Below are positions 51,547-60,020 of a stretch of DNA of 64,000 nt, one piece after another. The stretch's first letter is position 1, and each line of letters starts with the position of its first letter. The position numbers and the translations under genes are program-made. The notes below the pieces were generated by a model that was not told the DNA's origin, did no database searches, and saw only the letters and a program-made list of their open reading frames with translations. Source of the DNA: Nocardioides acrostichi (lineage in GTDB: Bacteria > Actinomycetota > Actinomycetes > Propionibacteriales > Nocardioidaceae); assembly GCF_015319165.1 (NCBI RefSeq), contig NZ_JADIVZ010000004.1, positions 301,600 through 365,599 on the forward strand. The letters run 5' to 3'.

Positions 51547-52455
51547 TCAGGGGCTGGTCATCCCGCTCATGTCGGTGACCTGACTGGCGGGCGGCGCCTT
51601 GATGTCGACGGGATCGCCCCAGCCGGTGTACTCCGTCTTCACAGTGCCGGACTTGCCGAGGTCGACGACCAGCTGGGCAATGCGGCCCTCCTCGTCGAAC
51701 CAGACCTCCTCGTCGACGGACTGTGGCAGCGAGGCGCGGGCGCCCGCGAGGTAGGTGAGACCACCGAACTCCTTGGCGAACGACGCGTTGTCGACGGTCA
51801 CCGTGTAGTGCCGGGTCGTCTGCCCGTCGATGGTCTCCTCGCCCTCGTACGTGCCGGCGGTGACATTCTTGACCAGCTCGGTGGGATCCATCTGCTTGCT
51901 CAGGTCGCTGATCGGCAGGCTGGGGTCGTCGAGCGGCCTCTTGAAGTACGTGAGGTCGGGCAGGCCCGCGCTTATGTAGATGGTGTTGTCGACCAGGATC
52001 ATCTCGATGCCGGCACCGCCGGTGTCGCCGAGGCCGGGGCCGGACATGGTCACCGCCATCGCGAACGGCTTCTGGCTTAAGTCGACCTGGCCCTTCGCGG
52101 TCAGGTCGCCGCCGGATCCGGCCAGGCCCGACATCGTGGTGGTCACCGTGGTGGTCACCGTGGCCGTCGTCGCCTTCGCGAACGCGGCCGTGATCAGGTC
52201 GCCGAACTCCTGGGCGCTGACCTCGCTGCCGTCGCTCGGGGCGTCGGTCTCGCTGGAGGCGCCGTCCGACGGCGAGGCGGACGTGGACGCCGAGGCGGAG
52301 GTGGTCACCGGGGCGCTGGTCGCCGAGGACGACGTGGCGGAGGCGTCGTTCGAGTCGTCGCCGTTGCAGGCAGACAGCCCCGTGAGCACGAGAGGGGTCG
52401 CGACCGCCCAGGCAGCGATGCGCCACGAGGTACGGCGAGTGGGCAGACGGTGCAT
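51547..52455 (-). CDS. LppX/LprG-like lipoprotein, 302 residues
   Basis: The signal peptide ends in lipobox LSAC with lipidated C30, then a long Ser/Thr/Ala linker. The mature domain (80-300) shows KATTATVTTTVTTTMSGLAG, IEMILVDNTIYISAG and YTVTVDNASFAKEF, the LppX_LprAFG pattern of a lipid-binding half-barrel anchored outside the membrane. It is 64 bases upstream of the shorter homologue. Function by family: lipid or lipoglycan transfer. Confidence 0.85.
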   Translation of the reverse strand: MHRLPTRRTSWRIAAWAVATPLVLTGLSACNGDDSNDASATSSSATSAPVTTSASASTSASPSDGASSETDAPSDGSEVSAQEFGDLITAAFAKATTATVTTTVTTTMSGLAGSGGDLTAKGQVDLSQKPFAMAVTMSGPGLGDTGGAGIEMILVDNTIYISAGLPDLTYFKRPLDDPSLPISDLSKQMDPTELVKNVTAGTYEGEETIDGQTTRHYTVTVDNASFAKEFGGLTYLAGARASLPQSVDEEVWFDEEGRIAQLVVDLGKSGTVKTEYTGWGDPVDIKAPPASQVTDMSGMTSP

Positions 52456-52495
52456 GGTGGTCTCCTGAAGCGAGCCGTGAGGGATGTCTGCGAGC

Positions 52496-52942
52496 CTAGC
52501 GGCGAGCGCCGACAGCGGAGCCGCGCAGAGCCAGGTGCGTCTGAATCGTGACGCAGGCCGAGCCGGTGGCCAGGTCGTGCAGTCCGCGGCCGTCGGGTCG
52601 GAACACCAGCGGCGGGATCACCAGGGCGACCAGCACCTGACGCCCCAGCGCCGGGAGGAGTCCCAGCGGCCGGGGGTCGCCGTCCACGCGGACGACGCGC
52701 AGCCGGGTCGCAACCTGGCCGAAGGAGCCGCCGACGGCGGCGGTGAAGAGGGCGGACTCGACCACGAAGAGGCCGGTAACGACGAGCGAGCCGCGGTTGC
52801 CGGCGTCCACTCCGTACACGGGGGTGAAGAGGCTGACCACGAGGATGCAGGCGAACCAGTCGACGGCCAGCGCGAGCATTCGTCGCGGCCAGGACGCCGT
52901 CTCGGGAGTGGCCTGCTGGACGCCGGGCGTCGGGCTCGTCAC
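52496..52942 (-). CDS. RDD-family membrane protein
   Basis: A 148-residue protein with three or four membrane helices (ALAVDWFACILVVSLF, SLVVTGLFVVESALF, VLVALVIPPLVF). ASWPRRMLALAVDW and SFGQVATRLRVVRVDG are RDD-family signatures. GTG at 52942 is used as start because homology begins there. The family occupies this position before glnA in actinobacteria (Rv2219A); its role is unknown. Confidence 0.85.
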   Translation of the reverse strand: MTSPTPGVQQATPETASWPRRMLALAVDWFACILVVSLFTPVYGVDAGNRGSLVVTGLFVVESALFTAAVGGSFGQVATRLRVVRVDGDPRPLGLLPALGRQVLVALVIPPLVFRPDGRGLHDLATGSACVTIQTHLALRGSAVGARR

Positions 52943-52989
52943 GACGTCCAGACTAAACGGCAGGCCACAAGGCCCTGAACCCACACTGT

Positions 52990-53027
52990 GTTACGTCAGC
53001 GAAACACATCCGATACGGTCAGGAAAC
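52990..53027 (+). promoter_or_regulatory. GlnR operator (double GlnR box) upstream of glnA
   Basis: The sequence reads GTTAC-n6-GAAAC-n6-GATAC-n6-GAAAC, with every spacer six bases. This is the consensus a/b-site pair of the actinobacterial nitrogen regulator GlnR, 119 bases upstream of the glnA start. A possible -10 hexamer TAGGGT lies at 53039-53044, just downstream of the box. GlnR would activate glnA under nitrogen limitation. Confidence 0.85.
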
Positions 53028-53145
53028 GCCCCCACTCGTAGGGTGAGGGTTGTCCGCCCCGAGGCAACGGCGCCCCCGGGCTGTCCACTCTTCACAGGCA
53101 AAGATCGGTTCGGCTGCCCCACGATGGACAGCCTCAGGAGGACGA

Positions 53146-54567
53146 ATGTTCCAGAGCTTTGAGGAGCTCCTCAAGTACGTGAAGGACGAGGGCGTCGAGA
53201 TGGTCGACGTCCGCTTCTGCGACCTGCCGGGCATCATGCAGCACTTCACGGTGCCGGTGAGCTCGTTCGACGAGTCGGTGGCCGAGGACGGTCTCGGCTT
53301 CGACGGATCGTCGATCCGCGGGTTCCAGGCGATCAACGAGTCCGACATGTCGCTGTTCCCGGACCCGACCACGGCCTACATCGACCCGTTCCGCAAGTCG
53401 AAGACGCTCAACCTGAACTTCTTCATCCACGACCCGATCTCGGGTGAGGCCTACTCGCGCGACCCGCGCAACATCGCCCGCAAGGCGCTGGCCTACCTCC
53501 AGACCACCGGCGTGGCCGACACCGCTTACTTCGCCCCCGAGGCGGAGTTCTACATCTTCGACAACGTGCGGTACTCCACCGACGTGAACGCCGGCTACTA
53601 CCACATCGACTCCGTCGAGGGCTGGTGGAACTCGGGCCAGGAGGGCGAGGACAACCTCGGGTACAAGACCCGCCTCAAGGGCGGCTACTTCCCGGTCGAG
53701 CCGTACGACCACTACTCCGACCTGCGCGCCGACATGGTCAAGAACCTGGAGTCCTGCGGCCTCCAGGTCGAGCGCGCCCACCACGAGGTCGGCACCGCCG
53801 GCCAGGCGGAGATCAACTACAAGTTCGACACGCTGCTCAAGGCAGCCGACGACGTGATGAAGTTCAAGTACCTCATCAAGAACACGGCGTGGGCGCAGGG
53901 CAAGTCGGTCACCTTCATGCCGAAGCCCATCTTCGGTGACAACGGCTCGGGCATGCACGTGCACCAGTCGCTGTGGAAGGACGGCGACCCGCTGTTCTAC
54001 TCCGAGACCGGCTACGCGGGCCTCTCCGACACCGCCCGCTGGTACATCGGCGGCATCCTCAAGCACGCCCCGGCCGTGCTGGCGTTCACCAACCCCACGG
54101 TGAACTCCTTCCACCGCCTGGTGCCCGGCTTCGAGGCCCCGATCTCGCTGGTGTACTCCTCGCGCAACCGCTCCGCCTCGGTGCGCATCCCGATCACCGG
54201 CTCCAACCCGAAGGCCAAGCGCATCGAGACCCGGTTCCCCGACCCGTCGGCGAACCCCTACCTCGCGTTCTCGGCCCTCATGCTCGCCGGTCTCGACGGC
54301 ATCAAGAACAAGACCGAGCCGGCCGACCCGATCGACAAGGACATCTACGAGCTCCCGCCCGACGAGATGGCCGAGATCGACCAGGTGCCGACCAGCCTCG
54401 GCGCCGTGCTCGACGCCCTCGAGGCCGACCACGAGTTCCTCACCCAGGGCAACGTGTTCACCCCCGACCTCATCGAGACCTGGGTGGACTACAAGCGCTC
54501 CAACGAGATCGCCCCCGTGCAGCTGCGCCCGCACCCGCACGAGTTCGAGCTGTACTACGACATCTGA
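53146..54567 (+). CDS. glnA: glutamine synthetase type I
   Basis: A 473-residue enzyme making glutamine from glutamate, ammonia and ATP as a dodecamer. [10 protein letters not shown], the metal/ATP site [15 protein letters not shown], and [20 protein letters not shown] are present, and the adenylylation tyrosine Y401 lies in IYELPPDE, so it is of the GlnE-regulated GSI-beta type. ATG at 53146 sits four bases after AGGAGG; a longer upstream frame is ignored. Expression is probably under GlnR. The glnE gene expected nearby is not in the window. Confidence 0.97.
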   Translation: MFQSFEELLKYVKDEGVEMVDVRFCDLPGIMQHFTVPVSSFDESVAEDGLGFDGSSIRGFQAINESDMSLFPDPTTAYIDPFRKSKTLNLNFFIHDPISGEAYSRDPRNIARKALAYLQTTGVADTAYFAPEAEFYIFDNVRYSTDVNAGYYHIDSVEGWWNSGQEGEDNLGYKTRLKGGYFPVEPYDHYSDLRADMVKNLESCGLQVERAHHEVGTAGQAEINYKFDTLLKAADDVMKFKYLIKNTAWAQGKSVTFMPKPIFGDNGSGMHVHQSLWKDGDPLFYSETGYAGLSDTARWYIGGILKHAPAVLAFTNPTVNSFHRLVPGFEAPISLVYSSRNRSASVRIPITGSNPKAKRIETRFPDPSANPYLAFSALMLAGLDGIKNKTEPADPIDKDIYELPPDEMAEIDQVPTSLGAVLDALEADHEFLTQGNVFTPDLIETWVDYKRSNEIAPVQLRPHPHEFELYYDI

Positions 54568-54570
54568 TCC

Positions 54571-54662
54571 GAGGCTTTTCAGCCTCTGTCAGTAGCGGTC
54601 GAAAACGGCCTCTGACCTGCACAAACGTCTTTCGACGTTTGTCAGCGACAGGGGTCGTTTTT
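54571..54662 (+). terminator. glnA 3' hairpins, likely terminator
   Basis: Three inverted repeats follow the glnA stop: GAGGC/GCCTC (54571-54586), a perfect 8-bp stem CAAACGTC-TTTC-GACGTTTG (54622-54641), and CGAC/GTCG (54646-54657) directly followed by TTTTT (54658-54662). The last two form a plausible rho-independent terminator. Confidence 0.6.
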
Positions 54663-54720
54663 CGTTGGTTGGTGTAACCAGTGTGTAACCAGCGGACCAG
54701 GGACACTCCCCTGCCCGGGG

Positions 54721-55422
54721 TCAGGAGTTGGCCGCAGCCGCCGCTTCTTCCGAGCTGATTTGCCACGGGCCCGCTGCGTAATCCACGCGGCTCGTCGTCC
54801 CACTGCTTGCCCCACCCGCCAGGGCCGTAGCGACCTTTGCGATGCGTTCGTAGGAATCGACAACCCACGCTTCAGTCCGCCGCATCACATCGGATAGCGA
54901 GCAGCCAAGTAGGCGTTCATGCTGATCCCGAATCGCGCCGGGGTTCTCGCCTGCCACGCCGGTAGCGCGTCCCCACGTCCTCATGTCACCCGCGTATCCA
55001 CCGTCGAGCCAGTGACCGAAGGCACCCCTCTCGGTGACGATGCCGGCCAATGCCATTTCGAGTCCCGCATTGGCCTCGGCACTGGTGCGCCAGGACGGCG
55101 TGCCGCTCAGCACGACGCCACCGAGCATCAGCTCCCCACCATGCTTCGTATCCCACTCGGCCGGCACCGGTATCTCGACGTGAGTGAACTCGATGTCTCG
55201 GTCGAGGGCTGCAACCGTGTGCGCTGCCTTATGAAGGAAGACGTGACTCATCCACCCGTGCCGACTGCAGAACGGGTCACCGGCGAGCAGAAGGTCCACG
55301 TCGCGAGGCGTGGCCATCAGTAGTAAGGGGTTCGCCGGAGTTGGGGCCGGTGTTGAACGAGATTCACGCTCCGATTCTGCCGGGACCAGTCGTCCAGGAC
55401 CACATCGAATGCGGACTGTCAT
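54721..55422 (-). CDS. FtsH/M41-like peptidase-fold protein with degenerate HExxH (HKAAH)
   Basis: A 233-residue protein, third gene of the STAND operon. Around residues 59-90 it reads SHVFLHKAAHTVAALDRDIE then FTHVEIP, which aligns with the HEAGHAV helix and strand of FtsH-type M41 peptidases; LAGIVTERGAFG (126-137) and YAGDMRTW (143-150) match the second M41 helix with its aspartate ligand D146. The zinc histidines H64 and H68 are kept but the catalytic glutamate is lysine K65. The C-terminal helix (SYERIAKVATAL) also fits. It may bind metal without cleaving, or act as a sensor. Start at 55422 lies 17 bases past the preceding stop; ATG at 55317 is an alternative. Confidence 0.6.
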   Translation of the reverse strand: MTVRIRCGPGRLVPAESERESRSTPAPTPANPLLLMATPRDVDLLLAGDPFCSRHGWMSHVFLHKAAHTVAALDRDIEFTHVEIPVPAEWDTKHGGELMLGGVVLSGTPSWRTSAEANAGLEMALAGIVTERGAFGHWLDGGYAGDMRTWGRATGVAGENPGAIRDQHERLLGCSLSDVMRRTEAWVVDSYERIAKVATALAGGASSGTTSRVDYAAGPWQISSEEAAAAANS

Positions 55423-55438
55423 GCCCGTCGCTTGACCA

Positions 55439-56089
55439 CTACGCCGGCAAGTAGGCGTCCCAAGCTGTGGCGTTGAGCGCAGCCAGCGCCCGCTTTCCAC
55501 TCCGCACGGTGGCCTCGGGATTTCCCCTGTGTGGGTCATCGGCCGGAGCGAGCGGAGGCAGTATGCCGCCGACCGCTTGTGCCCACCTATCGCCCTCGGG
55601 GTTTCGATCGACGGAGTGGTGAGTTAAATGGCCTTCGGAGAAGAGCCACTTGCCGATCTGCACGGCCACGCTGTACTCATGATCTCGAGCTGGGTCGAAC
55701 CGCACGTCGCTATCGGCATAGATCAGGTTGACCTCGCGACGATCCTTCGGGAGAGATATGAACGTGACGAACATTGCGACTGGGTGCTCGGGCGGCAGCC
55801 ATTCCGCGAGCGCAACGTACGTATAGAAGAACGACGGCTGGTCGAGGGTGGGGTTGTCCGTGAGCAAGATGCGCGCCAGTCCCCGTGTCGTTGTTAGGTC
55901 TCCGATGGGCCCGTGGATCCCAGGCTGCCGGGTAAGCGCTGTCACCTGATCAATCCTCACCGCTCCAGGGCTTGCTGCCAACGGCCTTGTCGCAACGACG
56001 CGCTCGGCGAATCGTAGGTGCGCATCGATGCGAATCGGGCGGGAGATCGGCGAATTGCGTTCCAGTGCGCGCCACCGGCCCCGAGGCAT
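55439..56089 (-). CDS. unrecognised protein, middle gene of the STAND-NTPase operon
   Basis: A 216-residue cytoplasmic protein; its ATG overlaps the stop of the NACHT gene (ATGA at 56086-56091), so the two are probably translated together. It contains RIDQVTALTRQPGIHGPIGD, PSFFYTYVALAEWLPPEHP and LTHHSVDRNPEGDRWAQAVG, the last reminiscent of a short conserved tail seen in small actinobacterial proteins that I cannot name. No membrane helix or signal peptide. Its place between a NACHT NTPase and an M41-like protein suggests a specific accessory role in the same system. Confidence 0.65.
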   Translation of the reverse strand: MPRGRWRALERNSPISRPIRIDAHLRFAERVVATRPLAASPGAVRIDQVTALTRQPGIHGPIGDLTTTRGLARILLTDNPTLDQPSFFYTYVALAEWLPPEHPVAMFVTFISLPKDRREVNLIYADSDVRFDPARDHEYSVAVQIGKWLFSEGHLTHHSVDRNPEGDRWAQAVGGILPPLAPADDPHRGNPEATVRSGKRALAALNATAWDAYLPA

Positions 56090-59000
56090 CAGATGCCCCA
56101 GGCCACATCCGCATGGTTCTTGAGGGGTCTCGAGTATGCGGCTGACGTGAGTGCCCGATCCGCGGCGATGAGCCAGCCAAGCGAGAAGTCCGTGGGGTTA
56201 GTGAGTATGTGTTGGGCGACGTCTGCTGGCATGTCGCCTTCCAGTGGGAGCACTTCCGTCGGCCCAGCACCGAATGCCGACACGAGGCGGGAGGTGCTCA
56301 GCGATGGGTCTATCCGGAAGCGCTCGCCAGCGGCACGGGCGGCGGGCCATGAGCCTAGTCCGCGTGCCGAGGCTTGGATGATCAGATCGTCGTCGAAGAG
56401 CGCGGTCGGGTCATCTGAGTAGTGCCCGAGCAGTAGGCGCAGTTCCACGGAGGCATCGTCGTTGAGTTGCGGGGTGCCGAGGGTGCGTGGCAGTCCGGAG
56501 GCGGCGATTCGACTACTGCTTGCCAAGAGGGCGGCCCTTTCCCGCTCAGGCAGTGAGTCCACAATGTCGGCGATCTCGGGGATCAGCGCCATGACGACGG
56601 CTGGGTTGCCGGCAACGAGAAGTCCGAGGACCCAGGTCGCCTGGGCGTGTTCGCAGTCGCACGACTCGACTTGCTCGGTCCACCACTTGCGATCTGACTT
56701 GTGAGCCCTGACTGCTGGTAGCCACTGGCCGTAGTCCATGCTCGTTCCGAAGCAGGGGGCACCCTTGGTCATGTTGCCGCCAGTGAGGAACTTCTGCTCG
56801 GGTAGCGCCGCCGCGATGGCTGCGATCTCGGTGGCGAGCCAGGTCGGCCGACCGTAGGCCGCAGTGAGTGCCCGCGCAGTGTTCACCCACCGTGTGGTGG
56901 TGCCGCCTTCGTTCTTGTGGATGCGTAGGGCCTCCTGGATATCCCGGTTGCCACGGCGTTCGGCAAGGCGCTTCAGCGCGGCGGTTCGCTCGCCTTCTCG
57001 GATGGCGAAGGCACGGTGTCCACCGAGGTTCAGGTTGCCGCCGACCTGGTCGCGACCGGTCATCATCATGAGCACGCGAGGTGCGACGACGCGGAGCAGG
57101 TCGCTGGCCTCGGAGGTTCCGTGAGGAATGGCGTCGGAGCAGTCGCCGTCGAGAACGGCGTCGAGCAGCAGCTGAGCGTTCGGTGAGCCGTCGGCCGGCG
57201 TGACTCCTGCTTCGATCGCGGCAACCGCCGTCTCGGGCGTTTTCAGGGCGAGAGCATCGACCGTCGTGGCGGGTAGGGACGCGGCCAGTCGACGAGAGCC
57301 TCCTGCGACGAGCCAGGCCGTCTCCTCGGGCCTGCCGGCGGTCTTGCCCAGTTCGGACTGCCACCAGACCTCGAGTTCGTTGTGGTCGCTCACCGCGGCG
57401 GCGACGGTAAGCCTGTGCCGTGTTATCGGAGAGGTGGGGTCCTTGGTGACAACGTTACGGAGTGCCTCGCCCAGGACCTGGGCGCCGAAGTCGCTTGGAA
57501 TAGTAGGAAGGGTGAAGCCGTGCACGAGCTCTGGCGCCAAGAAGCGAACCGAGAGGCCATCGGTAAGCATCTTCGCGACGCGGGACTGTGCTGGTGGCCT
57601 TTCTTTGAAGATGCCGTCGGCGAGCAAGGTCCAAAGTGTCGTGCGAATTTGGCGGGCCCCGATCACGTCGCCCAAGCGCGTCTCGATCAGATCTGCCAAC
57701 TCTGCGATTTCGCGGGCCTGGAAGTGACCCGCCAGGAACCGTGCGGCGTTTGACCAGTACGAACGTGGGAGAAGCTCGACAAGTGCGTTCTCGGGCTCGT
57801 ATCCATGCCCGCTGTCTGACTGCGCGAACTCGTAGAGGAATCGCGCAGCGAAGAATTCGCGTATCGACTGAACGTCGAACTCGTAGGTGTCGGTGTGCTT
57901 GCTCGTGAGAACCCAGACTCGATCGCGCAGTGCCTCGAAGAGCCCCTGCACGCCGTCGGTCTCCTTCTGGACGCTGGCGAGGTACATGGTCATTTCACGT
58001 ACGATGCGTGCCGCTGACAGGCGCGTGGATGTCGCGTCGACCTCCGTCAGTGCGTGCATGAACCACCCGATGAAGGCGGTGGCTTCCTCGAGGTCAGCCA
58101 GGTTGTCGAGGACGGCACGCGACTTGGCGGCTTCGCGGGCCAGGAACAGGTTCATGTACTCGCGGTAGAGGCTCGTGCGAGCGGTAGGAAGGGAGTCGCC
58201 CTTCGTTCGGATCAGGTGCAGGAGGATCGTCAGCTGCATCGGGTTAGAGGCCAGTTGGGCCACGTGCGGCGCTGCGGTGCGCTCGCCGAAGATGCGCTCC
58301 AGGCCCTTCCGCTCGGCCGGGTCGACCTGCTGAGCGACCACCCATCGCCGGAGGTAACGTTTGCGGGTGCCCTCTGTCAGAGGCTGGAGCACGAGGCGCT
58401 GGAAGAGGTCAGGTGCGGGTTCGGCGAGTCCGGAGGCGTTGGGACGCGTCGTGACGAGCACGCGCATGTTGCCGGGTCGGGCCTGGATCCAGCGTCCGAT
58501 GAAGCCCTCGATCTCGCCGACCAGGCCTTGGCGTAGCTCTGCTGATGCGACCTCGTCGAGACCGTCAAAGACGATCTGGGTCGGGAACCGGTCGAGGATG
58601 CTGTGGATGTCGCTGGCATCCAAGTCGTGGCCCGGAGCCGCGGCTTCGACGTGGGCCAGCAGGAAGTCTTCGACCCGGACGCGTCGGCGAGCCTTCGGCT
58701 TTGTCTTAGCTTCAGGCTCGGTGATCGAAAAGGGATCGCCTCCGGTTGCCCACTCGGCGTAGTCAGCCAGATCGATCCGAAATGGCACGCGAAGTTCGTC
58801 GGTCTCAGTCTCTGGTAGGACTTCGTTGCTCGCCTTCAGCTCGTCTCGTCCAATGAAGGTGGCTCGGTACACCTGACAGACGTACTGAGCGAGAGTCGAC
58901 TTGCCCTGTCCCGGGACGCCTTCGAGGAGAGTCAGCGGCGGAGTGGCCTTGTCGAGGAGATGACCGGCGACACGCTCGACGTCGATGAGCGGAATCGTCG

Positions 59001-59682
59001 TCCCGCGGGGCGCGCTCGATCGATGAGCGCTCACCTCGACGAATAGGTCGCTGAGCAGGTCACTCACGAGGTCGATCTGGCGGAACTTCACGCGTCTATC
59101 GCGTGCCCAGTGCGTGCCTACGTAGGTAACAAGGATATCGCGCTCGCGCTTCTCGCCATCCTCGAGAGTCAGAGATGTCAGCAGGGCAAAGAGCGCGTCC
59201 GTGCCCGCAAGCATGTCGACATAGGCGAGTTTGATCTCCCACGGTGCGTTGTCGACCCAGGCGTCTAGGTCCGATGCCCACACGCAAGACATCGGGACCT
59301 TGTACTTCTTGGACAGCGCGGTAAGTTCCCTTTCGACCTCGTCCCGTGAGCCCGATCCAGGTGCCGCGCCTCCCTCGACGTTGGTCATCAAGATGTAGCG
59401 GGTGCAGCCCTCATCGACCAAGCGCTTGATGTTGGCCGCCTCGCCATTGATCTGCTGCTTCATCCATGTCGCGGTCTTCTTGCGCCGATCGCCGGAGAAC
59501 TTCACCTGAAGGATCGTCCGGTGATCACCGGTCCCCGACACCATGTCCCGGCCGCCGTCCTTCTCGCCCACCGGGAAGACGGAGACGTCAGGAAAGCGGT
59601 CAAGGACGAGGGCTCCGCAAAGTTGCTGGAACCGCTTGTCCCCAAGCCGCTCGTAGAGGTACTTCCAAGATCCCGAACTTGC
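56089..59682 (-). CDS. PD-(D/E)XK nuclease-NACHT STAND NTPase (bacterial NLR/Avs-like)
   Basis: A protein of 1197 residues from GTG at 59682, which follows AGGATGAA; an in-frame start at 59724 adds 14 residues. Counting from 59724, the N-terminal domain (20-165) has GEKDGGRDMVSG with D60 and LQVKFSGDRRK with Q73 and K75, the (D)...QxK core of Mrr-like PD-(D/E)XK nucleases. The NACHT ATPase has Walker A GVPGQGKS (269-276), Walker B IVFDGLDE (384-391) and VLVTTRP. The C-terminal ~700 residues are helical repeats without a named family, probably the sensor. Such proteins (bNACHT, Avs) detect phage proteins and trigger the effector. The C-terminal half reads EYEP-type divergent sequence, lower GC than the core. 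Confidence 0.85.
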   Translation of the reverse strand, partial: ASSGSWKYLYERLGDKRFQQLCGALVLDRFPDVSVFPVGEKDGGRDMVSGTGDHRTILQVKFSGDRRKKTATWMKQQINGEAANIKRLVDEGCTRYILMTNVEGGAAPGSGSRDEVERELTALSKKYKVPMSCVWASDLDAWVDNAPWEIKLAYVDMLAGTDALFALLTSLTLEDGEKRERDILVTYVGTHWARDRRVKFRQIDLVSDLLSDLFVEVSAHRSSAPRGTTIPLIDVERVAGHLLDKATPPLTLLEGVPGQGKSTLAQYVCQVYRATFIGRDELKASNEVLPETETDELRVPFRIDLADYAEWATGGDPFSITEPEAKTKPKARRRVRVEDFLLAHVEAAAPGHDLDASDIHSILDRFPTQIVFDGLDEVASAELRQGLVGEIEGFIGRWIQARPGNMRVLVTTRPNASGLAEPAPDLFQRLVLQPLTEGTRKRYLRRWVVAQQVDPAERKGLERIFGERTAAPHVAQLASNPMQLTILLHLIRTKGDSLPTARTSLYREYMNLFLAREAAKSRAVLDNLADLEEATAFIGWFMHALTEVDATSTRLSAARIVREMTMYLASVQKETDGVQGLFEALRDRVWVLTSKHTDTYEFDVQSIREFFAARFLYEFAQSDSGHGYEPENALVELLPRSYWSNAARFLAGHFQAREIAELADLIETRLGDVIGARQIRTTLWTLLADGIFKERPPAQSRVAKMLTDGLSVRFLAPELVHGFTLPTIPSDFGAQVLGEALRNVVTKDPTSPITRHRLTVAAAVSDHNELEVWWQSELGKTAGRPEETAWLVAGGSRRLAASLPATTVDALALKTPETAVAAIEAGVTPADGSPNAQLLLDAVLDGDCSDAIPHGTSEASDLLRVVAPRVLMMMTGRDQVGGNLNLGGHRAFAIREGERTAALKRLAERRGNRDIQEALRIHKNEGGTTTRWVNTARALTAAYGRPTWLATEIAAIAAALPEQKFLTGGNMTKGAPCFGTSMDYGQWLPAVRAHKSDRKWWTEQVESCDCEHAQATWVLGLLVAGNPAVVMALIPEIADIVDSLPERERAALLASSSRIAASGLPRTLGTPQLNDDASVELRLLLGHYSDDPTALFDDDLIIQASARGLGSWPAARAAGERFRIDPSLSTSRLVSAFGAGPTEVLPLEGDMPADVAQHILTNPTDFSLGWLIAADRALTSAAYSRPLKNHADVAWGI

Positions 59683-60020
59683 CACGGCTTCATCCTGCCG
59701 GAGACGTACCGAGCCGTCAGCCAAGTCGCCCCGCCGTCATTAGCCGCTTGAGCAGCCCCAAGAGTCGAAAGCGCTGTGGCCTAGCTGCCAGACCGGGCCA
59801 GGGCCCAACACGGTGACGACCGGCCGAGCGCCCGCGCCATCACGTTCGTGACGCCGCCACGAGAAGCTCTGGGAGCCTACGCAAGTCCGAGACCACGGAA
59901 GTGTTGTGAAGCCTGGCCACGCCCTCTTGTGAGAATGACAAGCCCATTTGGCCCCACTGTGCTGTTCTGATTTGGCCCCACCCCCGGATGGGTTGACGCT
60001 CGCCGAGGTCGGCGAGCGGG

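Noticed and set aside
54568..54720. tRNA gene as integration site after glnA
   Set aside because: The hairpins do not form a cloverleaf; there is no TTCRA loop or anticodon arm.
59725..59928. Remaining C-terminus of the truncated toxin on the far side of the IS
   Set aside because: All three minus-strand frames of this gap lack toxin-like sequence; a short Trp-rich frame is present but has no start or family.
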